Origin: Chiridota heheva
Lineage: Eukaryota > Echinodermata > Holothuroidea > Apodida > Chiridotidae
Assembly (NCBI GenBank): GCA_020152595.1
Contig: JAIGNY010001603.1
Coordinates: 681,704 to 745,703, forward strand
Direction of reading: 5' to 3'
Length of the DNA: 64,000 nt
Positions 34,560-47,395 of this stretch are shown here, one piece after another. The position numbers and the translations under genes were made by a program. The notes beneath the pieces were generated by a model. It saw nothing but the letters and a program-made list of their open reading frames with translations, searched no databases and had not been told where the DNA came from. Position 1 is the stretch's first letter. Every line of letters begins with the position of its first letter.

Positions 34560-37500
34560 GAAAACGGGTAGAGGTGGAATGACCCCTTGTCAAAATTGTA
34601 CTGTTTTTTTGACAGTAAAAGTTACTGTTTTTTTTCTTCATATAATGACCGAACACGTTGACAGAAAAAAACAAATAAGAATACAAAAAGAAGGGCTTTC
34701 AAGGATTTTTGGCCCAGAGTTATTTGGGTCAAATCAGTTTGGACCCCCGCCACTTTACCTTGTGTGTGTGAGGTGGGGTGGGCGGAGGAAGAGGGGGTTC
34801 TCACCACTGATATCTAAAAACCGAGAAGTAGGTCAGTTGCATTCAACATTTATGTTGTTCTGGGACTAGAGGCCTTGACGAGACGACTGCTTCCATCATC
34901 GTTCGCTGTTGATTAACTAAGCCAGACAGCAATCAAGACTTAATCATAAACAAACTCTCGTGGAAAACCTGTGGATAATCCTTTGTCAAATCATTGAGAA
35001 CTTTGCCCCTGAAATATCTGGCGAAAAATGACTATAATTCCTTTATTTCCATTGTTATGCCTACTTGACTAACGGTTTACCTTTGGCTGTTTGGAATGTA
35101 TTAATTGACCGTTACTGTAGTAGTGAAAGTTTGAGGGGCGTAGGGCGGGTCATCTTTCAGAGAAAAGAACCCACAACACTTTTTCAAACTTTGAATCATT
35201 AGCCATAACTCGGAAATTAAATGTATTTTTCTCATAGTTCAAGTAATATTTTGTTCAGAAGTTCAAGCCCTTTCTGGTGAAGGTAAAATTACCATCTGTC
35301 TATGGCATTGAATTATATAATTCAATTTGATGCGATTTTTTCAAGAGTTCAGTATTTCTTAAGTAAATGTATATTACGTGGATTATGACTCACAGCCCAG
35401 GATTTTCTAGTCGATTCTCTAGATGAACATTCTATTGTAATATAAGAGTTAACCTTTTCCCCCTTTCATATGAAGCTCAAAAGTCACGAATAAATACTTT
35501 TAGATAGTTTTATAACAGTTCTCGACTACTCAACCGGAACACAGGTCACAAAATGCTTTGATATTGTTAGACCAAGATCTGAGGGAGACAAGGTAGAAAC
35601 TAAGGGATAACCTTCACACTAAAGCTCGTGTAAATATACTGTTGCCTAGAAACATCATGCAATCAAAAATAGCTAAGAATATATTTTAAAAGATATATAA
35701 GAACCGTATCGGAGTGACTACCTATTCATGACATATTCTAATACTAATGACATTAAACGTTTTCTTTGTTTTCAGGAGGTAAGCTGGGCATGACGTTAAT
35801 TTATGCTATATGCAAAGTAGGAGAGAGAGAGCCTCATACGGTCAAGTTTTTCAGTTTTTGAACTTACAAATTAACTTTCACAAACGTCTTTTTAGATCCT
35901 TTATGCCAACTCTTTTTTGTAGATTGATAGTATTTGAATTTCTTAACTAGAATTAATTTTCTGAATTAAAGTCTTCACGATTAACTTTTCACCGCAAACA
36001 ACTTTGAAGATCAATATACGGTGAGGAGGAGAGGGGCGAATGGAAGCGCTGAGTTTACATAGATCATACAAGCATCTGACCATCTGACCATGGAGCATAT
36101 GTTTGTTTACAACCATGTAGCATATGTTTGTTTACAACCATGTAGCATTTGTTTTTGCAACCATGGAGCATATACAACAACAAAAAATTGTTTGAAAATA
36201 AGATGATTACAAATATAACTTCGATCATGATTTGATCCCATCAAGTTTTTGAAACAAAATAAAACCAAACTTTTTGCTAGATACAATATGAAGGGTATAT
36301 ATGTCTGACAATCTACAGATTGGAACAGTGAAACATTTACGCTAGTATTTTCTTTAAAGACAAATTATAGTTCCGAAATGCTTACATTTATATTTCTGAT
36401 ATAGGCAGCAATCAACAAACAGCGAACTGATTTCTGTTGGTTATTTATCTAAAAAACAAAACAAATTTGACATGTGAGAAACTTAAATTGAACGAAATTT
36501 TAAAAAGGTGCATTTGCCGATTAAACTAAGTCTTAGGTACATTTAACTATTTCCTATAGACTGATAGATATTTCGCTTTTTATATCCTTCCGTCTATCTT
36601 TCCATCAATTTATGAGGTCCATCCATTAATTACTTAATTCATTAAGTCAAAGGGCCCCAATACTGTCAAGAAGCATAAAGTTAATGCCCGTGGGATGGTG
36701 GATTAATAGTTTATATGACCGAAGTTTCTTAGCGTTCAGTACTATAATAATCTGAAATCAAACCAAAATTAAAACAAGTTATTTGGGCAAAACGATCTTC
36801 TCTCCTCAAAGTTTGTGTTTTATTCTTCTGAATACCATCTCCTTACTCCACTTAATTTGTAAGATATCTAGCTACTCTTCTGAAGATTTTGATTAGTGAT
36901 TTAAATATGAAATAAAAATGTATCTATATTGCTATTTTAATCTTCAACTGTAAAGGTAAGAATCAAGAACAAACAAAACCTGGAAGTCATTTCTTATTAA
37001 ATACTTGAGGAAAAGAAGCAAGCTGAACCAAGGAGTTGCCACTTAAAAATGGTGGTTAGTGTTCTAAAGCAAGCCTGAGTTGATGATAGGCTTAACAAAG
37101 GTTAGAAAATACCCAAAGAGTTTTTCAATTAAGTTTTCCGAAAAAAATAATTTGATCATAATTTAAAATCTTTTATGCTGTAAAGTGGCAACTTCTTGCT
37201 GAAGCCACCTTTCCTTAACCTTAATACTTTTATAACTTGATTTGAACTCAGTGAGATTATGCACAGAAAAGGATGATCCTATTTACTCTAAATAATGGCA
37301 ACGGAATGAAGCATAACTGTTAGTGTTGTTTTGTTGATAGCTTGCAAACTGCAGTAATGAGCCTGCTTTACAATAATCTTTTCATACAGGGAGAGAATTA
37401 TGGCAAAAAGGCTTTCCTCGACCTTAATAACTGTATTTCTTGATCTGAATTCAGTGAGATTAAACCACAAAAAACAGTTTCTTTAAACGATCATGGAAAT

Positions 37501-38716
37501 AATTGAATCGTTTTAATCAGTTGTTTTGATAATTTCCTGCAACCTGCAGACTGTAGTGTTGAACATGTCTTTCGATAAAAATCCTCTGCAGGATTTGTAT
37601 ATGTTTGATCAAAGTTTAAAATAGGTTGAAATGTGACTTTGCAACAAAAAGACATATGCTATCTATTTGAGGTATCTCTCATCTACTCCAATCTGTACAC
37701 GCACACAGTCAGACGGTGAGGAAAGATTAGTGTGGATACACTAAAGACATAAACAGATTTTCAATCAGAAATAAGCTGTTTTATGTCCTTTCCAAAACGC
37801 CTATACAATCTAGGACAATATTATTTTTCCCTGCTACCTCATTTCAATGTTGATTGAAACACAAGTGTCCTATTCAACTCCATCATGAAGGAGTCCAAGG
37901 CCGCCGCCCGGCCCGCGGTGGGCGTTAAGAAGGCGACAACCTGACTACTAATTTTGTCCGAGATTGTAGTTCTCTTTGGGAGTGTTCTAAACTGTGTTAA
38001 GCCTGCCAACGAATCAAGTTTTACTACAGCACTAACCATTGACTTCAATGACAGTCTGTTTGTGTATCATCAGTTCTCTATTCAATCGATCTTACCCGGG
38101 ATTTTTTTTGGTGCAAAAACAACAATTTCTCTCAGCATATATTAAGTAGGGTTTAGTCAGCTTAACGATTTTTAAATGTGTTAGCAGCAAAACAAATTGT
38201 GAATATGAAAATAGACTACACGATTTTTACGAATTCATTTTTTGTGGATAAGTTGATATATGATCTCCAAGTAACATATCAAACATGAATGTCACATCAA
38301 TGTTGCAGGTTTCACGTAAAAAAAGCGGTAAGCAGAATTTCCAAGACGTCATTTGAAGCTCTGTAAATCCCAGACCATTGGGCTTACAACTTAGTCGGCT
38401 TCATGCATTGTGACTAAAGGTTCAAAGTCCTTCAAACAGTCAAAGGAGTATCTATATCGAAGGAATTAACGATTTTTGTTTACAAAATTGCCTGTTTAGC
38501 AGACATTAAAAATATTCACAATAAGCAGCGCGAGAAAGTAATTATTAAATATTTTTAACCTTTGTTCTTCGACGACGGAAATCGAAGAATTTGCAACTCT
38601 GTTTTGTAAGATTAGAGGGAGAGTCAAAAATAGTCCCGCCGAATTAGTCATGCTTTGGTGTAATTAAACTTAAAGAATTATGTATTTTCGAATAAACTTT
38701 ATCAATAATCTAGTCT
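34560..38716. other. Gene-poor stretch with small tandem repeats
   Basis: At 36088-36173 a ~31-bp unit (accatgtagcatatgtttgtttacaa) occurs about three times. At 37200-37600 two diverged copies of a ~210-bp segment lie in tandem ('ttccttaaccttaata...ttgatttgaactcagtgagatta' and 'ttcctcgaccttaata...ttgatctgaattcagtgagatta'). No exon was recognised. Confidence 0.45.
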
Positions 38717-38720
38717 TTAA

Positions 38721-38929
38721 AGAGGGCCTGCCATGGATTTATAATTGGCTCTTAATTGTTTAATTGGATCATTTGCTATCCAAAAATGTAGGTTTCGTTT
38801 GCTAAATTTCATTAAATTGTTTTTATCGAGGAAAAGAAAATGTTAATTTCTATCAACTTTGAAAAAAAAAAAAAGTTCTTCGGTTTAGTAGCTGATGACG
38901 TCACATGACGTAGGTATAGTGAGTCGATT
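38721..38929 (+). repeat. Left terminal inverted repeat of the TTAA element
   Basis: The outer 17 bp match the right end exactly; the central part has diverged beyond easy alignment. The inner block at 38894-38929 matches the right repeat's inner block (49291-49336), apart from a 10-12 bp indel and one substitution. Confidence 0.8.
38897..38904. promoter_or_regulatory. CRE-like TGACGTCA in left inverted repeat
   Basis: The perfect palindrome TGACGTCA is followed by a second half-site (TGACGT). It lies about 155 bp before the THAP-gene ATG. CREB/ATF-family factors bind this sequence in animals. The same site is present in the right inverted repeat, so it may be a shared promoter element. Confidence 0.45.
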
Positions 38930-39057
38930 CGTGTGTGCTGCTTGCCATCAACATATGCAACAACATGACAACGTACTGGCCTACTCGGTGCACTTACAAG
39001 TGTTGTTTATGTGATTTTGACATCGGAAGGAGAAGAAATTCAGCTGAAATAAGGAAA

Positions 39058-39335
39058 ATGTCATTTCATTGTGTCGTAGGAGAGTGTAGTAATGAAAATG
39101 AGAGATACAAATTTCCAAAGGATCGAAAATGAAACGTTTATGGACGACGTTTGTGCAGCTAACTAACGTTAGACTTGGACTACAAAATAATTTACAGGGC
39201 CTATGAAAAGCAGTGTGATTTGCGGAGAGCACTTTAGTTTTAGTGAGGATTATCTGCCAGTCTGCATGCCTACTTCTGCAAGCAGATTTTGGACTTTCTA
39301 AACGTATTTTTCAGGTTCCTGGGTCGGGTTCCACA
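39058..39335 (+). pseudogene. THAP zinc-finger domain, frameshifted
   Basis: From ATG 39058 the frame reads MSFHCVVGECSNENERYKFP KDRK, then shifts at an A-run (about 39125) to MKRLWTTFVQLTNVRLG. It shifts again at GGG (about 39198) to MKSSVICGEHFSFSEDYL, and again at a T-run (about 39289) to FGLSKR. In order these give the C2CH ligands (C-X4-C ... C-X2-H), the FP pair and the W of a THAP domain, a DNA-binding module found in host factors and in transposases of P and Kolobok type. Every break is one base at a homopolymer, so either decay or sequencing error is possible. Confidence 0.65.
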
Positions 39336-40528
39336 TTAAAACGGGGTTAGAGTTTTCTGGGCGTTAGCGTTAGTCCCGATGCAGACGTTCCTGGTACTAG
39401 GCTAGGCTGTAAATTGATAGTAGCCTACTAGGCTACAACCAGCACCAATTCCGCTACAACTTCCAACCTAACCTTGATGAACAACGACCTGCAAAGAAAC
39501 CAAGGCCTTCTTAAAAACATCGTGCCATAAAACAGGTTAGTTTAAATTTTGTATGCAAGCTAGGACGAAATTTGGTTTACATTATAATGTAGAGATGTGC
39601 TGTGGTACTAGTATAAACAAGGTAGCCGGGCATTTCCGCCAAAATATGAAGTTTTAATTTCAAATAGGCCTATACTAGGCTTATGCTACATTACGGTCAC
39701 AGGGATCACATTCAAACGAATCCCTTTTTTTATTCCTTCAAATTAATGATATTTGGTACTTAACAAGTTTTTATTTATCTTTTGGGCCCTTTTTTGTGGC
39801 CCATTTTCCCATTTCTGAAGTCAAATAATAAATATCTTTATTAATTCTTCTTGTTTGCAATCACTTTATCTATTTTCTTATAAATTCTTTTCAGTTCACA
39901 TTAATTGAAACTAAACAACATCTTATTACCAATATATTATGAGCCTTTCCGCCGTACTTTTTGGGCCGTACTGTCATGACGGTAAGGAATGGCAGAAAGT
40001 TTAGTTGGCAGAAATGCCCTTCTGTAATTCATAACAAGCAACTGAGTAAAAAGTTGATGTAGAGTATTAACGTTCTTAAAGAAAAACTTGAGCTGCACCA
40101 CATCTCTACAAAAGTGATGCAACATTTTAGAGCATAAATATTTCTAATACAAAAACTACATGTTTCATCTTTAAACAAAGGCATGGACCAAGTTCTACTT
40201 CTACAAGTTAACATTGCCATTGAAAAAATCCTTTACATGCTGTCTGAGTGAGATTATGAGGACAAATTTCCAAGTTAAAAAAGCATGAATCTGTAAATTG
40301 ACAAAATTAACTTCCATATTTGTTATGCCAGTGAAGGAATTATGAGGGGTTTTGACACCTTGCTCTTGATGATACTATTTTGTATGTCGAATAGAAAAAC
40401 TTATGCCTACATGCATGACAAAAAAATATATCATTCTGGAGTGCAAAAAATGATGTGGTAATTGGTAGGTCCTAAGTAACAAAATTACATGCCTGCATAG
40501 TTAAGATATCAAAACATCATTTTTGTAG

Positions 40529-40643
40529 ATGGTTAGAGAAATCTGTGAGGAATATGACAGGATGACCAGATTCTCTTGAAGATTTGTTGACAGAAAGTGA
40601 GGAAGCCACAGATGTTGTGCAATTTCAAGAACTTTATGGAAAG
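40529..40643 (+). pseudogene. Possible second exon of the THAP gene
   Basis: This sits between an acceptor (ATTTTTGTAG) and a donor (GGAAAG then GTTTGT). The frame WLEKSVRNMTG, stop, PDSLEDLLTESEEATDVVQF QELYGK is open except for one TGA. The composition is protein-like and acidic, but I recognise no domain. It is linked to the THAP exon by position and strand only. Confidence 0.35.
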
Positions 40644-42050
40644 GTTTGTTTCATTAATTTTTCCTTATGCTTAGATGTTGTTTTTATTTATTACTGGAAG
40701 TTTTTTGATGGTGTAACAGTAACTTCATTTACATAAATCTTCCATTTGAACGTGGGTTTTTTCCAAATTAAAAGTTAGACCTATTCAACCAATTTTGTCT
40801 TCACAATTCGCATATGGTGTTATATACCTATATCATTTTCAGTGTATTTTTTTTAATGTATATACATTGAACAACTTATTTTGTACCTTTTCAGTTAAGT
40901 CTAAGGCCATCCTAAAATAATTGTTCGTTTGGTGCAACCCTACCTGTCCATCAAAATTGGTGCCTACTCAAATTATTTCATTTTTTCTTATCTAAAGTGT
41001 TAACCTTTTATTGTACGAAAGGTATGAAAAAACCTGATATTGGCTCAAAAATCATTGCCTACCTACCCAATTTTTTTCTCAACAAAATGAGTTACACTAA
41101 ACCAACAATTAATTATGAATGGCCTAATTTAAGTCAGTTATTTTTATTCATAAAGAAATACATTTCATTGAACTCTCTTGCTGAGCTCATGGCATCATTT
41201 TCTTCAGAGATCATGAATAAAGTTGAAAAAATTGAATCTACTAGATCAGGAGGCTTGGAGGGGTCAGCCTGAAAATGAAAGGTTACCAATTTTCAAGGTA
41301 CTATAATGCCTAGCATGTTGATTATGAAAATCTGAATATCTGCAGTGGGATACGTCTGCATCTGTGATGGGATACCGGGCCATAAGAATCCTGCACTTGC
41401 CCACCCCTCTTAGCTCACTGTACTTAATGGGTGGTGATGGGATTTCCCCGATTATGGGAGGGGTATCCACTTTATCCACCAATGAGGTGGATACAAAAAA
41501 TAAATCACACAGTATTCCCTGGCAGATTGCGAAGTGAGGAAGGAAGGCGGGGGGGGTGGGCTAGAGGTCTATGTCCCCTGTCACTAGCTGATGTTACCCA
41601 TGTGTGATAACAATCCATATTGATGATCAAACTTTAGGTATTTTCAATCTCTAAATAGTGGACAAAAACTTTCACATGCTTAAATTACAAGCACAGCAGC
41701 CCCGAATTAATATCATTTGATACATATACAAATTTGTAATAACTTATGACATTGGGAAGGAGAATTTGTTTCTTACAAAAGCTGAATTTTCATGGGTCAA
41801 AATTTGCCAGCTGTTGTATTTACAAAGTGGGGAAAATTTCTTATTCAATGAATTTGAATTGTCTTGGACCTTTATATGTTATTAAGTTGTGTCAAGGTTT
41901 ATGTAAAATCTTTATTTTAATCAAGGGTTGATGGAATAAGAGGGCAATCATGTTTTGTAAAATTTACAAATTGCCCCATTAAAAAGAAGTAACATCAAAT
42001 TAAAATATTGCTATCCATATATTAAAGTTGTTTTTTTCATGTTCTTTCAG

Positions 42051-42326
42051 AATATGTTGACATCCTACTCAAGGAAGTGTATGATCTCGCAGTGCTGGAT
42101 AAGTCGGTCAGAAACCAGTCAAGTCGCATTCCTAGCCCTCATCAACCTGTATCAAGCGGCATGACAAAACCTACCTTGGAAGAAGTCTTTGAGAGGCATG
42201 CATCCAGATTCCAAACAACTGAACAAAATCAGCAGAAAATGTGGATGTAACAGGTGTTGATGGCACTTCAGACACACTGCAAATGGAGGAAAACACTCCT
42301 GGTATTAGCAACTGATTCCATCAAGT
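42051..42326 (+). pseudogene. Possible last exon of the THAP gene
   Basis: After a strong acceptor (pyrimidine run, GTTCTTTCAG) the frame reads YVDILLKEVYDLAVLDKSVR, NQSSRIPSPHQPVSSGMTKP, TLEEVFERHASRFQTTEQNQ. It then shifts by one base at an AAAA run near 42237 to NVDVTGVDGTSDTLQMEENT PGISN and TGA. No known domain was recognised. The exon phase does not match the exon at 40643 without a one-base change, so gene structure is uncertain. Confidence 0.4.
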
Positions 42327-42568
42327 TTTGATGTCTATATTGGACATAACCTCAGATTTTCCTACACTTATATTACTTTTATGAAATTTATCTGTAAAAA
42401 AACTTCATTTTATAAATGGAATATGGTTTGGTACATTAATGTTGCATACACTAGATCATCTTTTTAGCAAAAAATGAGTACCAGCTTTCTTTGGGAGCTT
42501 GCTTCATGGAAACAGGGACAGCAACATCCCTATGGAGCTATATGGTTGGGGTTGATATAATTGAAAAA

Positions 42569-42940
42569 AAGCGCCTAAAATAATTGTTTGTTTGCCCTCC
42601 ACTTTCAAAACAAGTTTGAGGGGCGGGCGGAAAATGTATAATTTTTAACAGGTCATTGAAGAATTAAAAATCATGGCTGCAAGGTCATTGGGACAGTATA
42701 CGGCCAAATATTCATTTCACGGCCAAGTTTCTTGATTTGTACAATGTGAATTAACACAATCAATTTTGGATGGCCAAGCGGCATTTTCACCTAAATTAAA
42801 CCCTTTTTTTTTTTTAAGCTAATTCAAGTGTTTGGGTCGTAAAAAGGACATTCTATGAGGTGTAGGGATTTTTGAAAACCAAATATATGTATATTTTTGA
42901 TACCGGGGGTGGTGGAGGAGGGCAAACGAACAAGTTTGTA
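42569..42940. repeat. Possible small inverted-repeat insertion
   Basis: 'attgtttgtttgccctcc' near 42585 and 'ggagggcaaacgaacaa' near 42916 are inverted copies; a related word 'taaaataattgttcgtttg' is also at 40914. A MITE with these ends is possible. The boundaries are not clear. Confidence 0.3.
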
Positions 42941-44801
42941 TGCCTAATATACATTTGTAACTTGATAAACTTCCACCAGAAATTTATTTTATGGAAGTAT
43001 AAAAAGGTTTGACAAATTTGTTTTGCGGACCCTGCGACAATTAATTTTTTCATTACGCAATCCAAGAAAATAAACAAAAGGCCTGCAAAATAATTATTTA
43101 AAAATAAGAGAAGTGTTGGATTAGGGCCAGGGAAAATAATCAGCATGTCATCTGGCAATTAAGCGTTTCATAATACTTGCCTTAGTAACAGTCAAACACT
43201 TTTGATAATTTATTGAACCCCGAGGTGTAAGCAATTATACATATATTTGATGGTTTCAAGCTACTTCTGTACACTGCAGACCAGATGTGTTGTGGGCTCA
43301 TTGTTAAGGAATTATGTTCATAACAAGAACTCCCAAAATTCTCAATGAGCACTTGAGTTGGAACTAGATACATACCGTAATCTAGATTTAAACTAGATCC
43401 CTTAAGTAGTAGTTAAGAGGGATCAGTAACAGGGCAGTGATGTTTTCCTCTCTTTATAAAAGTGAGCATTCTAAGGAGCAAAAATAAAAGGAAATCAAAT
43501 ACCATAAAAAAGGCTTCATTTATGTGTGTGACCACTGACCAGTAGTCATTGCTGTTTTGGATGGGGTGGTGGCAGGGTAACATGGAAGCATGAAGAATTA
43601 CAATGGAGCATTTGCCCATCTTCATGATGGAACCTCCACTTAGCTTTGAATTAGATAGGAGTAAAATTAAGTACAAATTTATTTTTGTTTTCACTTTTCA
43701 AGTAACTTCTTTATATTTGTCAAACTTGTAAGAAGTAATACAGGGAAAGAATACAAAGGAAGCACAAAGTATGTTGAAAAAGACTAGTACTTATTATCTC
43801 AATGTTACTTAAAGGTACAATGACATCTAAAAGCAGCTTGGGTTTAATTGCTTTAAAATATAGAATGGAACATTAATATAAGAAAAACTCCAATTAAAAT
43901 GGCTTTTACATAGTTTTTAATTTTTGGATGTTATTGTGCAATATTTTTGACATATAAAGTTGAATACCTCTCCAATTGTTTCTATTAATCATTTGTTTTT
44001 CAGTCCTTTTTAATTTATACTTTAAATGTCAAAGTCTGATTTCATGTTGTTTTTTGTATATTGAACACACTTTTAAGCAATGGGTAATCGGCTAAAAAGA
44101 ACTAAAGCTCACAACTGGTTAACATTGAGAAACACATTAAAGAATTTGAGTTATATCAAACAGATGACACCACAAAGTTTGCCTAAATTCTAAAACCTTC
44201 AAACTTTGATTGACCATTTCTCAAAACTAGACAAGCTATTGTTTGAAAATGCATTTTGCTCAGAATTTAACTTTCAGTCACATATCTAAAAACTGTTACA
44301 TGTCATCAGACCTTTAACCTTCCATCAATCGCTTCACTAGACTTTCATGCCATGGATGCAAAAACTAACAGAAAAATTATGTCAAACGGTCCAAAATGTG
44401 CGGTTGAGGGCACAAAATGTCTGTTAGGGGTTGAGCTACTGTAGTTGGCTTTGACTAAATGTCACTATCATGGGTGACGAAGAAATAAGGTGAAAAATTT
44501 CTGCTGCATTAGGCTTTTCCTTTTTTATATATTTCCCGTAGCTCATATCATGCATACACAGTTTTTGGATGACTTTTGGGATTCTGAACCGCCCTCCCCT
44601 CCCACCATATAAATCAATGCCAGTGCTTTTTGTTTTCTACTGAAGGTGAAGGTGGAGGTAAATCCATTCTGGAATATCAAACTGGATCTTGGTATAGAAG
44701 ACTGTTATGATTTTCCACTTACTGTCACTAGCCCCTTCAAGACTTTGTACTTAGTGTTCTACATGTAAATAAGAGCCTAATTTGTAATAAAAAAATAATA
44801 A

Positions 44802-44961
44802 TTAAACAACATAAATTGCTGGAATCCTGCTTTCTGCATATTCCGCTGAAGGAAAGACCTCCCTGATCTTGGTGAAAATGCATACCGGAAGTGGTACCCT
44901 TACATGTTTGCCGAGATATCCCCAACTCTACCAGTGTCTGTAGGTAGTATAAGGATAGTGT
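44802..44961 (-). CDS. P2X7-tail-like domain gene, exon 3
   Basis: The acceptor is TTCTTTCACAG. The first base completes a Glu codon with exon 2, then HYPYTTYRHW, a TAG (44930-44928), SWGYLGKHVRVPLPVCIFTK, IREVFPSAEYAESRIP and a terminal TAA. 'Y.YT.YR..W....LG......P.C....IR..FP' is the end of the cysteine-rich domain known from the P2X7 receptor tail and from stand-alone metazoan proteins. The TAG falls inside the motif, at about codon 137 of 179, so the product is cut short unless it is read through, polymorphic or a base error. Otherwise the exon is undamaged. Confidence 0.75.
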
Positions 44962-45752
44962 CTGTGAAAGAATAAATGCATTTCATTAGAAAAATATATG
45001 ACAAGCACTGGATACAAGCACTCATAAATTGATCGATACTAAACTAAAACATGACTTTGCCACTTGGCAGGTACGGTATAGAAATATATTTCCTGCTTAT
45101 CATTTTTTTTTTTATTTCTCATTGAATAATATGCAAATGAAATTTTGCTGGAAATAAAACTTGTTTGTCCAGACAAAATAAAATTCTGCTTGTGTACATA
45201 AAATATTCTGCTTGTTAACAGAACGTTTATAATCCAATTGGAGGACTGTACTTCATCGGAAAAAGAAGAAGATCTTTAGTTGTTATGTGTAGCCTGACAG
45301 GAGCTTTATCTTACCTGAAAAACAATCATTTCTTATTTACATTATCATTATTATTATTTCTTATTATTCCTCTCATACTTAAAGCCTTGCTTTGGTCTGA
45401 CATTGCGAATACCATTCCTATAAATTTCTACATTAGATGGGATCCTTGAAAGAATGATTAGTGAAATGAGAGGTAACACATTATTTATTTCAAAGTGAAC
45501 AAGAGAAAAAGTTACTAAAGAGGCTGTTAAAATATTTTTTTAAATGGTGCATGAGCTAAACCGTGCTTGAGCTTGAGGAAAAACAACCTGTATCCATAAT
45601 CATCCTAAGGTATCCTGGTATTCCAAGGTTATGCTGCACTACACATAGTTCTAACATGTCAAAAATGGGGTAATTCTCTGTAATAAAATGCAATACAATT
45701 TTTTAGATATATTATTCCAAACAAAATCTAAATGATTTGCAATGCTACTCAC

Positions 45753-45974
45753 TCATGAACTTCAGTATCAGCTCTATTTCCATACTTCTGACTGTACTGG
45801 ACTGGAACAGTGCAACTTGTAAAACATGCTGATTCAGACAAACTGGCTGAACTCCAGGGTGGGCATTCCCTGTCTTCTTCCTCACTTTTCATCTTGACAA
45901 GAACCCTCTGCATCTCTTTGCAGCATTGGCACTCGTTCAATTTTGGCATAATCTGACAATTGCCACATGTGCAC
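45753..45974 (-). CDS. P2X7-tail-like domain gene, exon 2
   Basis: Acceptor TTCTTTTTAG and donor GA then GTGAGT. Together with the split Arg codon from exon 1 the exon reads CTCGNCQIMPKLNECQCCKE, MQRVLVKMKSEEEDRECPPW and so on, to QYSQKYGNRADTEVHE. C-X-C-X2-C followed by ...E-C-X-C-C is the signature of the P2X7 C-terminal 'ballast' domain and its stand-alone relatives, thought to bind zinc. Entry phase (needs one base) and exit phase (two bases left) agree with exons 1 and 3. Confidence 0.8.
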
Positions 45975-46317
45975 CTAAAAAGAATAAATGATGAAATAAA
46001 TTATAAAAACCCTGTGAAGAACAAAGTTTACTTGTCGAGCCAAAGTGGCAACTAAGTAATACTGCACATTAGAGTCATCGGCATAACTAGACTTTTTCCA
46101 GCAGTGTCAAATTGGCAATTTTTAAGCTAAGTTTATTTTCCCCAAATTTGATTATTTTTCCAGCAATGCTTTGACAATTATATCTAAAAAAAGGGCATTT
46201 AAATGAACAATTTCTCAAAATATAAACCACACTTTTTAAAAGAACTCAAGATTTATCAGAATAATAGAATACTTTAATTTGTATTTTTGTAAACTAACTT
46301 CTACATTTTGAATTATG

Positions 46318-47395
46318 ATTGGAATGTTTGTTTGTTTGTTTGATGGGAGTTTAACGACACCACAACAGCAAGGGTCAAATTATGCCTGAAAGGTTGGATC
46401 ATTCTAGAGGTAGGAAGGAGAGTAAACAGGGGGAGATTGAGAGAAACACGAGCACTAAAAGCCAGAAAGCTGGGATCGAGAGAGGAGGTGTATGGGTGAA
46501 GAAATAATGTAAAGAGAGAGGGGGTGGGAAAAGAGGGGTAAATATGGCTGTAGAGGGAAGCATGATGAAGGAAGGAGATAATTTTATCCGGAGTTTTTTT
46601 TTTTTTGAAGAGCTCGGCTATTGAGTTGTGGGCAGCGAGGGAAGCTTTGGGAAGGTTGTACAGGGGGCAAGCAAGGAGAATGTGGTGGATTGTGAGAGTG
46701 AAATGGCAATTGTTGCAGAGGGGTGGGGGCAATAAGGAGGAGTGAGTGAGTGAGGTGGGTGTGATCTATTCTAAGGCGGGTAAAGTTGATGTTGTCGACA
46801 CGGGATAGGTTGTGAATGGTGGGTGTGATCGGAATGGTGTTTTGGGAAAAGGGGTAGGGGAAGGGTGAGGGCAAGCTTAGCAGCTGCATCAGCCCTGTCA
46901 TTGCCAGGGATGCCAACATGGCTGGGTATCCAGAAGAAAAGAATATGTTTTCTACAGGGGGAGGGGGCGAAAGGAGTTTACGGAGGATGAGGTGAGATGT
47001 GGGGCTATCCCATTTAACATTGAGTAATGAAGTAAGAACAGCCTTGGAGTCTGAGAAGATGGCAAAGTGGCTGAGCGGAGAGTAATCACAAAAGTTGAGG
47101 ACGAGGAGGATGGCCTTGGCCTCGGCCGAGAAGATGGATAAGTCGGGAAGCCTGCTACTGAGGGTGATGTCTTGGATGACGGCAGCAGCACCTATCTCGT
47201 CGCCTTTCTTGGAGCCATCAGTATAGATGGAGTTTGAGAGTTGGTTTTTGATTTGGTTGTGGAAGTTGATGAAGAGGTTAGGGTGGGTTTGGGTTTTGTG
47301 ATGAGTGGAGAGGTCCAGGTGGATAGTAGGGAGGGGGTGGCCCAGGGAGGAAAAGTGGGCCAGGAGAAAGTAAGAATGCTATAAAAATCCATCTG
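46318..47395 (-). mobile_element. LINE 3' fragment with RNase H domain
   Basis: The minus strand encodes an RNase H domain: IYTDGSKKGDEIGAAAVI, FSAEAKAILLVLNFC, FAIFSDSKAVLTSLL and, after a one-base shift, WIPSHVGIPGNDRADAAAK, covering the D-E-D-D residues. A C-terminal CNNCHFTLTIHHILLACPLY zinc-like motif follows, as in I/Nimb-type LINEs. The 3' end reads GTCGTTAAACTCCCATC followed by CAAA repeats, a typical tail. RT and endonuclease are missing, so it is 5' truncated. It is nested in intron 1 of the P2X7-tail-like gene. Confidence 0.8.

Noticed and set aside
45600-45690. Extra exon of the P2X7-tail-like gene (frame reading NYPIFDMLELCVVQHNLG on the minus strand)
   Set aside because: Its phase does not fit exon 2, whereas exon 2 joins exon 3 directly in phase and completes the domain.
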